Below, piece after piece: positions 1 to 5,749 of a stretch of DNA of 8,098 nt. The notes below the pieces were generated by a model. That model worked only from the letters and a program-made list of their open reading frames with translations. It did not search any database and was not told the origin of the DNA. Origin of the DNA: Sphingomonas sp. (GTDB lineage: Bacteria; Pseudomonadota; Alphaproteobacteria; Sphingomonadales; Sphingomonadaceae); NCBI GenBank assembly GCA_030146605.1, contig JASLBO010000280.1, positions 1 through 8,098 of the forward strand, read 5' to 3'. The position numbers and the translations under genes were made by a program. The stretch's first letter is position 1; the number at the start of each line of letters is the position of its first letter.

Positions 1-353
1 AGTCCCGAGGGGCCGTGCTGCGCCGACCCGGCGGCGGCGATGTCGGCGCGGGTGCAGAAGCAGGGGTAGAGCAGGCCCATGTCGCGCAGCCGGTCGAGCG
101 CCGCCTGATACAGCCCCAGCCGCTGCGACTGGAACGTCACCGCGCCGTCCCATTCGAGCCCCAACCATTCGAGATCGCGCAGGATCGCCTCGACATGTTC
201 GGGGCGGCTGCGGGTGCCGTCGATATCCTCGATGCGCAGGCCGAACCGTCCGCCGGCGGCACGCGCGAAATCATGCGCCTGAACTGCTGAAAAGGCGTGG
301 CCGAGATGGAGCCGCCCGGTCGGACTTGGCGCGAAACGCGTGTACACAGTCAT
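1..353 (-). CDS. gluQRS: glutamyl-Q tRNA(Asp) synthetase, N-terminal part (runs off left edge)
   Basis: This is a truncated paralogue of glutamyl-tRNA synthetase. The family activates glutamate and attaches it to queuosine at position 34 of tRNA(Asp), without needing tRNA to activate the amino acid. Only the first 117 codons are in the window; the C-terminus lies beyond base 1. The N-terminus reads MTVYTRFAPSPTGRLHLGHA, with the class I HIGH-type motif as HLGH at residues 16-19. RIEDID follows at 40-45, the usual class I GluRS/GluQRS ATP/amino-acid pocket segment. CFC at 98-100 fits the first two cysteines of the zinc site found in GluQRS. The start at 353 is preceded by AAGGG about 9 bases upstream, and the protein begins right before the FAPSPTG motif as expected. 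The gene is divergent from the HNH gene. GluRS itself is the main alternative, but the early CxC zinc site favours GluQRS. Confidence 0.93.
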   Translation of the reverse strand, partial: MTVYTRFAPSPTGRLHLGHAFSAVQAHDFARAAGGRFGLRIEDIDGTRSRPEHVEAILRDLEWLGLEWDGAVTFQSQRLGLYQAALDRLRDMGLLYPCFCTRADIAAAGSAQHGPSG

Positions 354-364
354 CAAACCGGCCC

Positions 365-394
365 TTGACCGTGAGTCGCCGCATATGCTGTCAT
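365..394 (+). promoter_or_regulatory. putative sigma-70-type promoter for the HNH gene
   Basis: TTGACC at 365-370 is a good -35 match. It is followed after 18 bases by TGTCAT at 389-394, a weak -10 with 4 of 6 consensus bases. Transcription would start near 401, leaving a leader of about 50 bases before the ATG at 450. This would place the upstream in-frame ATG at 393 outside the transcript, which supports the later start for the HNH gene. The call rests on pattern matching by eye only. No equally clear promoter was seen for the divergent gluQRS gene in this 96-base gap. Confidence 0.4.
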
Positions 395-449
395 GCGCCG
401 GTCACCATTCCGGGTCAGGGAGTGGCGGCCGCACAAGGTGAGGGAGCAC

Positions 450-1016
450 ATGTATCATCCCGATCTGATCCGCCATCCCGACGGTTGCCCCGCACTCGTT
501 TTGAATGCCGATTATACGCCGCTCAGCTATTATCCGCTCAGCGTATGGCCGTGGCAGACCGCGATAAAGGCGCTGTTCCTCGATCGGGTCGACGTGGTTT
601 CCTATTACGAACGCGAGGTCCGAAGTCCCAGCGCGAGGCTGAAGCTGCCTTCGGTCATCGCGCTCAAACAATATGTCAAACCTTCGAATTTCCCCGCCTT
701 CACGCGCTTCAACCTGTTCCTCCGCGACAAGTTCTCCTGTCAATATTGCGGCAGCCAGCGCGACCTCACCTTCGATCATGTCGTTCCCCGCGCCCATGGC
801 GGCCGCACCACCTGGGAAAATGTCGCCACCGCCTGCGCGCCCTGCAACCTCAAAAAGGGCGGGCGTACCCCCAAACAGGCGGCGATGCCGCTCCATATCG
901 AGCCGATCCGCCCGACCAGCTGGCAGCTGCAGGAACATGGCCGGCGCTTTCCGCCCAATTATCTCCACCAGACATGGCGCGACTGGCTCTATTGGGACGT
1001 CGAGCTCGAAGCCTGA
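450..1016 (+). CDS. HNH endonuclease-fold protein
   Basis: A 188-residue protein with a zinc-supported HNH (beta-beta-alpha-metal) nuclease domain in its second half. Cys97-x2-Cys100 begins the zinc knuckle. FDH (Asp109-His110) supplies the catalytic first histidine, Asn124 in WEN is the middle N, and Cys129-x2-Cys132-Asn133 closes the motif, followed by LKKGGRTP. The N-terminal half (LVLNADYTPLSYYPLSVW, about residues 17-33) and the C-terminal YLHQTWRDWLYWDVELE are typical of a chromosomal HNH family widespread in alphaproteobacteria. The start at 450 was chosen over the in-frame ATG at 393. An AAGGTGAGGGAG purine run (435-446) precedes it, the family begins at about MYHPDL, and 393 probably lies upstream of transcription. 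No methylase or partner subunit is adjacent, so a restriction role is not supported. The fold suggests DNA cleavage or nicking, but the biological role of the family is unknown to me. Confidence 0.9.
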   Translation: MYHPDLIRHPDGCPALVLNADYTPLSYYPLSVWPWQTAIKALFLDRVDVVSYYEREVRSPSARLKLPSVIALKQYVKPSNFPAFTRFNLFLRDKFSCQYCGSQRDLTFDHVVPRAHGGRTTWENVATACAPCNLKKGGRTPKQAAMPLHIEPIRPTSWQLQEHGRRFPPNYLHQTWRDWLYWDVELEA

Positions 1017-1035
1017 CCGCCCGAACCCGCATCCA

Positions 1036-1073
1036 TTAGGCAATTGCGGCATCGCGCCTATACGGGCCGCGAT
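1036..1073 (+). promoter_or_regulatory. possible promoter with overlapping dyad upstream of the small exported protein
   Basis: TTAGGC (1036-1041) and TATACG (1059-1064) are separated by 17 bases and form a weak sigma-70-like pair. An inverted repeat, ATCGCG at 1051-1056 and CGCGAT at 1068-1073, is centred on the -10 element with an 11-base spacer. This is the geometry expected of an operator. In such GC-rich sequence a 6-base dyad can arise by chance, so the call is tentative. Confidence 0.25.
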
Positions 1074-1088
1074 CACTGAGGAGTATAG

Positions 1089-1469
1089 ATGCGTATTCTG
1101 TTTCCTGCCGTTTTCTTCGCCGCCATCGCCGGTTCCGCGAGCGCCGCCGATAGCATCATGCCGCCGCGGTTTCAGGGCGAATGGGCCGTCCGGCTGACCG
1201 ATTGCGGCTCGAAGGGGGGCGACAATACGGAAGGCATGACGATCAGTCCGCGCGCCATCGCACATTATGAAGAGGGGGTGACGATCAAGCGGGTGACCGT
1301 GCTCGGCCGCGACAGTCTCCGCTATGAAGGCGTTTTGTCGACCTATGACGGCGACGAGCCGGCTACGGGCGCGCTACGCCTCTCGGCAGACGGCAGCCGC
1401 CTGATCGAGGCCGGCTATACCGCCGGGCCCGACGGCAAGGCGCCCGACCTGCTGCGTTGCCCGAAGTAA
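1089..1469 (+). CDS. small exported protein of unknown function
   Basis: A 126-residue protein that I do not recognise. Residues 1-19 form a short Sec signal peptide: a positive N-terminus (MRI), the hydrophobic core LFPAVFFAAIAG, and ASA before the predicted cleavage between residues 19 and 20. The mature chain of about 107 residues would reside in the periplasm or outside the cell. It has two cysteines, Cys39 (LTDCG) and Cys124 (LLRCPK), that could form a disulfide tying both ends together. The segment FQGEWAVRLTDCG, followed by alternating strand-like stretches (GVTIKRVTVLG, SLRYEGVLST, GALRLSADGSRLIEAGY), suggests a small beta-rich domain. The start is well supported by GAGGAG (1078-1083) five bases before the ATG. 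The gene stands apart from its neighbours by 72 bases upstream and 94 bases downstream, so it is probably transcribed alone. Confidence 0.75.
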   Translation: MRILFPAVFFAAIAGSASAADSIMPPRFQGEWAVRLTDCGSKGGDNTEGMTISPRAIAHYEEGVTIKRVTVLGRDSLRYEGVLSTYDGDEPATGALRLSADGSRLIEAGYTAGPDGKAPDLLRCPK

Positions 1470-1505
1470 CGCGCGAGCAGGTTGTTTCGCGAGCTGTATT
1501 AAGCT

Positions 1506-1532
1506 AGCAATACACCGTGGCGTATTGCTTTT
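1506..1532 (+). terminator. putative intrinsic terminator-like hairpin
   Basis: AGCAATAC (1506-1513) and GTATTGCT (1522-1529) form a perfect 8-base-pair stem with an 8-base loop, and T continues through 1532. It lies 37 bases after the stop of the small exported protein and 31 bases before the penicillin-binding protein start. The simplest reading is termination of the upstream gene. The stem is only moderately GC-rich and the T run is short, so its strength is uncertain. It could instead be a structured leader of the downstream gene. Confidence 0.4.
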
Positions 1533-1563
1533 CCCGATGGCCAGAGGCCGATAAGAGGCGCTG

Positions 1564-3792
1564 ATGGCCCGTGAACCCGGATCCGGCGACATCCGTTTCC
1601 CGCTGCGGCGGCAGAGCGAATCGGGCGAGGATTCGTCGGGTGCGCCGGTGCGTGCGTGGCGCCCCAAAGGCGCCGAACCCGCGCCGATCGCAATGACGAT
1701 CGGCACGCCGCCGCCCGCAGCGCCGAAGCCCGGCCTTGCCCCCGACCCCTTCTGGCGCGCCGCACCGCCGCCGCCTCCGCCGCCGCCGACCCTGCCTCCC
1801 GAAGGGACGCCGCAATCGGGCGAAGGCGAGGGCGCCAACCTTCCCGCCATCCGCAAGCGCTTCCGCTTTCGCTGGCGCTGGCTGAGCTGGGGCCTGGCCG
1901 GGTTCATCCTGCTGTTCGTGCTCGCGGTGGCGTGGCTGGCGCTGACCGCGCCGTTGTCCAAATCGCTCGAGCCGCCGGCGCCGCCTTCGATCACCTTGCT
2001 GTCGGCCGAGGGCAAGCCGATCGCGCGGCGCGGCGCGGTGATCGCGCCGCCGGTGGACGTCGCCAGGCTGCCCGAGCATGTCGGCGCGGCGTTCATCGCG
2101 ATCGAGGACCGGCGCTTCTTCGGGCATATCGGCGTCGATCCGCGCGGCATCCTGCGGGCGTTCCTGCACAATTCGACCAGCGACGGCCGCTCGCAGGGCG
2201 GCAGCACGATTACCCAGCAGCTCGCCAAGAACGCCTTCCTGACCTCCGACCGGACGGTCACCCGCAAGCTCAGGGAAGTGATGATCGCGTTCTGGCTCGA
2301 GGCGTGGCTGACCAAGGACGAGATCCTCTCGCGCTATCTCTCGAATGTCTATTTCGGCGACAACGTCTATGGGCTGCGCGCCGCCGCGCAGCATTATTTC
2401 AGCGTCGCCCCGGAAAAGCTGACGGTCAGCCAGGCGAGTCTGCTCGCCGGGCTGGTCAAGGCGCCGAGCCGGCTGGCGCCGACGGGCAATCTCAAGGGCG
2501 CGCGCGAGCGGCAGAAACTGGTGATCGCCGCGATGGTCGCGAGCGGCGCGCTGACCGAGGCCGAGGCGCGGCGGGTGCGCCCCGCGGTGCTCCGGGTGAG
2601 CAGGGACAAGGAACTGCCCAACGGCACCTATTTCGCCGACTGGGTGCTGCCCGAGGCGCGCGACCGTGCCGGCGGCGTGGCGACCGAGCAGACCGTGCAG
2701 ACCACGCTGGAGACCAATATCCAGACTGCCGCCGAGCGCGCGGTGCGCGGAGCGGGGCTGCGCAAGACGCAGATCGCGCTCGTCGCGATGCGGCCCGACG
2801 GGCGGGTCGTGGCGATGGTCGGCGGCAAGAATTATCGCGAGAGCCCGTTCAACCGCGCCACCCAGGCGCGGCGCCAGCCGGGATCGACCTTCAAGTTGTT
2901 CGTCTATCTGGCGGCGCTCCGCTCGGGGATGACGCCCGACACCATGGTCGACGATTCGCCGGTGACGATCGGGGAATGGTCGCCGACCAACAGCGACGGG
3001 CGCTATGCGGGCAAGATCACGCTGCGCCAGGCCTTCGCCAAATCGAGCAATGTGGTGGCGGCACGGCTGACCAACGAGATCGGCGTCGGGCGGGTGATCC
3101 GCGCGGCGCGCGATCTGGGCATCTCGACGCCGATCGCCAACGAGGCCTCGATCGGGCTCGGCACGTCGACGGTGTCGCTGCTCGAGCTGACCGCAGCCTA
3201 TGCCGCGGTGGCGAACGGGAGCTATCCGGTGCGGCCGCGCGGGCTGAACGACGATGAATCGGCGGACGACTGGCTGGCGGCGCGGCTGGGTTCGGCCACG
3301 CGCATTCCGGGCGGCGAGCTCGAGGACCTGCGCGCGCTGCTCGGCGCGGTGGTGAGTTCGGGCAGCGGGCGCGGCGCGGCGCTGTCGATCCCCGCTTTCG
3401 GCAAGACCGGCACGACACAGGATGCGCGCGACGCATGGTTCATCGGCTATGCCGGCGATCTGGTCGCCGCGGTGTGGATCGGCAATGACGACAATTCGCC
3501 GATCCCGGGCCTGTCGGGCGGCGGGATCCCGGCGCGGGTGTGGCGCGACTTCATGGTGCGCGCGCTCGGCGTGTCGCTGCCGCCGGCGCCGGTGGTCGAG
3601 GAGTTCGAAAACGCGATGTCGCTCGACGACGTGCTCAACAGCGTCGGCGATTTCGTCGAGGGCGCGGGGATCGAGACCGACGTGCTCGGTCCGCGCGACC
3701 GGCCCTTCCCCGAGGACGAGGAGGCGCCTCCGCTCGAGGACGAGCAGGGCCCCCCGCCGCGCGGCACCGGCGGGCGGCGCGGCGAGGAATAG
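1564..3792 (+). CDS. bifunctional class A penicillin-binding protein (PBP1A-type transglycosylase/transpeptidase)
   Basis: Inner-membrane peptidoglycan synthase of 742 residues. It polymerises lipid II into glycan strands (GT51 domain) and cross-links stem peptides (transpeptidase domain) in the periplasm. Residues 1-100 are a cytoplasmic, proline-rich tail with eight consecutive prolines (68-75). One membrane anchor follows at about 105-128. The GT51 domain shows EDRRFFGHIGVDPRG with catalytic Glu181, GGSTITQQLAKN (212-223), and KDEILSRYLSNVYFG (251-265). The transpeptidase domain carries Ser441-x-x-Lys444 (STFK, acyl-enzyme serine), Ser494-x-Asn496 and Lys614-Thr-Gly. Only about 90 residues separate the two domains, leaving little room for the OB-type insertion of E. 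coli PBP1A. The C-terminus (about 710-742) is acidic and Pro/Gly-rich. The start is set by AAGAGG at 1553-1558 and an in-frame stop at 1552-1554. The gene sits 41 bases before the aldolase gene, possibly co-transcribed. The exact PBP1 subclass is unsure, so no symbol is given. Confidence 0.95.
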   Translation: MAREPGSGDIRFPLRRQSESGEDSSGAPVRAWRPKGAEPAPIAMTIGTPPPAAPKPGLAPDPFWRAAPPPPPPPPTLPPEGTPQSGEGEGANLPAIRKRFRFRWRWLSWGLAGFILLFVLAVAWLALTAPLSKSLEPPAPPSITLLSAEGKPIARRGAVIAPPVDVARLPEHVGAAFIAIEDRRFFGHIGVDPRGILRAFLHNSTSDGRSQGGSTITQQLAKNAFLTSDRTVTRKLREVMIAFWLEAWLTKDEILSRYLSNVYFGDNVYGLRAAAQHYFSVAPEKLTVSQASLLAGLVKAPSRLAPTGNLKGARERQKLVIAAMVASGALTEAEARRVRPAVLRVSRDKELPNGTYFADWVLPEARDRAGGVATEQTVQTTLETNIQTAAERAVRGAGLRKTQIALVAMRPDGRVVAMVGGKNYRESPFNRATQARRQPGSTFKLFVYLAALRSGMTPDTMVDDSPVTIGEWSPTNSDGRYAGKITLRQAFAKSSNVVAARLTNEIGVGRVIRAARDLGISTPIANEASIGLGTSTVSLLELTAAYAAVANGSYPVRPRGLNDDESADDWLAARLGSATRIPGGELEDLRALLGAVVSSGSGRGAALSIPAFGKTGTTQDARDAWFIGYAGDLVAAVWIGNDDNSPIPGLSGGGIPARVWRDFMVRALGVSLPPAPVVEEFENAMSLDDVLNSVGDFVEGAGIETDVLGPRDRPFPEDEEAPPLEDEQGPPPRGTGGRRGEE

Positions 3793-3833
3793 AGGAATTG
3801 ACCTGACGGGCGCGGGCCGCGATGGCTTGGCGC

Positions 3834-4835
3834 ATGCGCTTCTTCTCCGACAATGCCGCCCCGGTCTGCAGCCAGGTCCTCGACGCGCTGGCCCGAGCGA
3901 ATGTGCTCGACACCGCATATGACGGGGATCGCTGGTCGCAGCAGCTCGACGGGGCATTTTCGGAACTGTTCGAGACAAGGGTGCGGGCCTTGTGGGTGCC
4001 TTCGGGCACTTCGGCGAACGCGCTGGCGCTGGCGGCGCTCTGCCCGCCGCATGGCAGCGTGGTCTGCCACCGCGACGCGCATATCCAGAACGACGAATGC
4101 GGCGCGCCCGAATTCTACACCCATGGCGCCAAGCTCGCGCTTGCCGAGGGGCCCGGCGCCAGGCTCACTCCGGAGAGCGTGGCGGCGGTGCTCGACCGGG
4201 TCCAGAGCGGCGTCCACTGGGTCCAGCCGCATGCGATCTCGATCACCAACGCGACCGAATATGGGCTGGTCTATACCCCCGGGCAGGTCGCCGCGATCGG
4301 CGAGCTCGCCAAAGCGCGGGGACTGGGTCTGCATATGGACGGTGCGCGCTTTGCAAATGCCGTGGCGCATCTCGATTGCGCGCCCGCCGAGGTGACCTGG
4401 CGGGCCGGAGTCGATGTATTGAGCTTCGGCTTCGTCAAGAATGGCGGGATGAGCGCCGAGGCGCTGATCTTCTTCCGCCCCGAGCTGGCCGACGCGACGC
4501 TGTATCGCCGCAAGCGCGCGGGCTTGCTGCTGTCGAAGGGGCGGTATCTGGCGGCGCAGCTGCTGGCGATGCTGGAGGGCGATCTGTGGCTCGCCAATGC
4601 GCGGGCGGCGAATGCCGGGGCGCGGCTGCTCGCTGCGGCGGCGGGCGATCGGCTGGTCCATCCGGTCGAGGCCAATGAAGTGTTCCTCAGGGCGACGCCC
4701 GACGAGGCGGCGTCGCTGCGCGCGCTGGGGTTCGACTTTTACGACTGGGCGCCGGGCGAAGTGCGGCTGGTGACGTCGTGGGATCAGCGCGCGGAAGCGA
4801 TCCAGCCGCTCGCGGACGCGATCGCGACGCTGTGA
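3834..4835 (+). CDS. low-specificity L-threonine aldolase-type PLP enzyme
   Basis: A 333-residue cytoplasmic fold-type I PLP enzyme of the threonine aldolase/beta-eliminating lyase family. The family typically cleaves L-threonine or L-allo-threonine to glycine and acetaldehyde, and also acts on other beta-hydroxy amino acids. MRFFSDNAAP at the N-terminus carries the family SDN motif. GTSAN (58-62) fits the phosphate-binding loop. His82, in the DAHIQNDE segment, is placed to stack on the cofactor ring. Asp169 in HMDGAR should contact the pyridine nitrogen, and Lys202 in SFGFVKNGG is the expected Schiff-base lysine. The length is normal for the family. The ATG at 3822, four codons upstream in frame, is an alternative start; 3834 is preferred because the SDN motif lies at the extreme N-terminus in relatives. 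Neither start has a strong ribosome binding site. The stop overlaps the GTG start of the transporter gene, pointing to an operon. Substrate preference cannot be read from sequence. Confidence 0.9.
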   Translation: MRFFSDNAAPVCSQVLDALARANVLDTAYDGDRWSQQLDGAFSELFETRVRALWVPSGTSANALALAALCPPHGSVVCHRDAHIQNDECGAPEFYTHGAKLALAEGPGARLTPESVAAVLDRVQSGVHWVQPHAISITNATEYGLVYTPGQVAAIGELAKARGLGLHMDGARFANAVAHLDCAPAEVTWRAGVDVLSFGFVKNGGMSAEALIFFRPELADATLYRRKRAGLLLSKGRYLAAQLLAMLEGDLWLANARAANAGARLLAAAAGDRLVHPVEANEVFLRATPDEAASLRALGFDFYDWAPGEVRLVTSWDQRAEAIQPLADAIATL

Positions 4836-5749
4836 GCGAGGCGCCGTCGCCCCGCTCTGCGCGCCTGTCGGTCCTGATTCCGTTTCTGCTCGTCACCCTG
4901 ATCTGGGGATCGACATGGATCGTCATCCGCGACCAGCTCTCGGTGGTGCCGGCGAGCTGGTCGGTGGCGTATCGCTTCGTCGTGGCCGGGGTGGTGATCC
5001 TCGGCTGGGCGCTGGCCCGGCGCGATTCGCTGAGGCTCGATGCGCGGGGCTGGGCGTTCGCGGCGGCGCTCGGCTTCGCGCAGTTCGTGCTCAACTTCAA
5101 CTTCGTCTACCGTGCCGAGCAGCACATCACTTCGGGGGTGGTGGCGATCGTCTATGCGCTGCTGCTGGTGCCCAACGCGATCCTCGCGCGGACCTTTCTC
5201 GGCCAGCTGATGGGGCGCCAGCTGCTGATCGGATCGGCGGTGGCGATGGCGGGGGTGGCCTTGCTCTTCCTCCACGAAGCGCGGCTGAGCGATGCCGGGC
5301 CGGACGCGGCGCTGATCGGGATCGGCATCGCCCTGCTCGGCGTGCTCTCGGCTTCGGTCGCCAACGTCATGCAGGCGATGAAGACCGCCAGGGCCTATCC
5401 GATGGCGACGACATTGGGCTGGTCGATGCTGATCGGCGCGGCGATCGACGCGGCGTTCGCGTGGAGCACCACCGGGCCGCCGGTGATCGAGATGCGGTGG
5501 AGCTATATTGCGGGGACGCTGTATCTCGGCGTGCTCGGATCGGCGCTGGCCTTCACGATATACTTCCAGCTGATCCGCACGATCGGCCCGGCCAAGGCGG
5601 CCTATACCAGCGTGCTGATCCCGGTGATCGCGATGCTGCTGTCGACGATCTATGAAGGCTATCGCTGGTCGCTGCTCGCAGTGGCGGGAGCGGCGCTGGT
5701 GATGATCGGGCTGGTGCTGGCGCTCAAGGCGCGCAGGCCCAACCGGTAA
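4832..5749 (+). CDS. EamA/DMT-family transporter
   Basis: A 305-residue integral inner-membrane protein of the drug/metabolite transporter superfamily, with two EamA repeats. About ten membrane segments are visible, at roughly residues 13-31, 43-62, 74-94, 100-120, 129-147, 159-181, 192-211, 224-246, 257-273 and 279-298. Two family marks stand out: WGSTWIVIRDQL at the end of the first helix, and LIRTIGPAKAAYTSVLIPV before the ninth. Relatives export amino acids, nucleobases or other small metabolites. The GTG at 4832 was chosen as the start because it overlaps the aldolase stop by four bases (GTGA), a typical translational-coupling arrangement, and there is no good ribosome binding site. An in-frame ATG at 4778 would intrude 58 bases into the aldolase and add a polar arginine-rich leader. 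The coupling suggests export of an amino acid linked to the aldolase; this is inference. The last 91 bases overlap the oppositely oriented dehydrogenase gene. Confidence 0.92.
   Translation: MSEAPSPRSARLSVLIPFLLVTLIWGSTWIVIRDQLSVVPASWSVAYRFVVAGVVILGWALARRDSLRLDARGWAFAAALGFAQFVLNFNFVYRAEQHITSGVVAIVYALLLVPNAILARTFLGQLMGRQLLIGSAVAMAGVALLFLHEARLSDAGPDAALIGIGIALLGVLSASVANVMQAMKTARAYPMATTLGWSMLIGAAIDAAFAWSTTGPPVIEMRWSYIAGTLYLGVLGSALAFTIYFQLIRTIGPAKAAYTSVLIPVIAMLLSTIYEGYRWSLLAVAGAALVMIGLVLALKARRPNR

Noticed and set aside
400..425. Repeated GGTCA near 402 and 415 in the gluQRS-HNH gap
   Set aside because: Two 5-base matches in GC-rich sequence with no symmetry and no good promoter on the minus strand; easily chance.
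393..449. N-terminal extension of the HNH protein from the ATG at 393
   Set aside because: The extension is Arg-rich and lies at or upstream of the predicted transcription start, whereas the ATG at 450 has a purine-rich ribosome binding site and fits the family N-terminus.
402..1265. Minus-strand open frame across the HNH and small exported protein genes
   Set aside because: It spans two supported plus-strand genes and their gap, has no domain resemblance, and has the composition of a shadow frame.
1537..1554. ATG at 1537 as an upstream start for the penicillin-binding protein
   Set aside because: It is in frame but reaches a stop (TAA at 1552-1554) after five codons. At most it is a tiny leader frame, and nothing supports its translation.
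1504..3978. Very long open frame on the minus strand, antisense to the penicillin-binding protein gene
   Set aside because: Its product is an Arg/His/Ala/Gly-rich string without recognisable domains. The plus frame carries complete catalytic motifs. Long antisense frames are expected opposite high-GC genes because stop codons are rare there.
4778..4831. N-terminal extension of the transporter from the ATG at 4778
   Set aside because: It lies wholly inside the aldolase coding region and adds a charged, non-hydrophobic leader. The GTG overlapping the aldolase stop is the more natural start.
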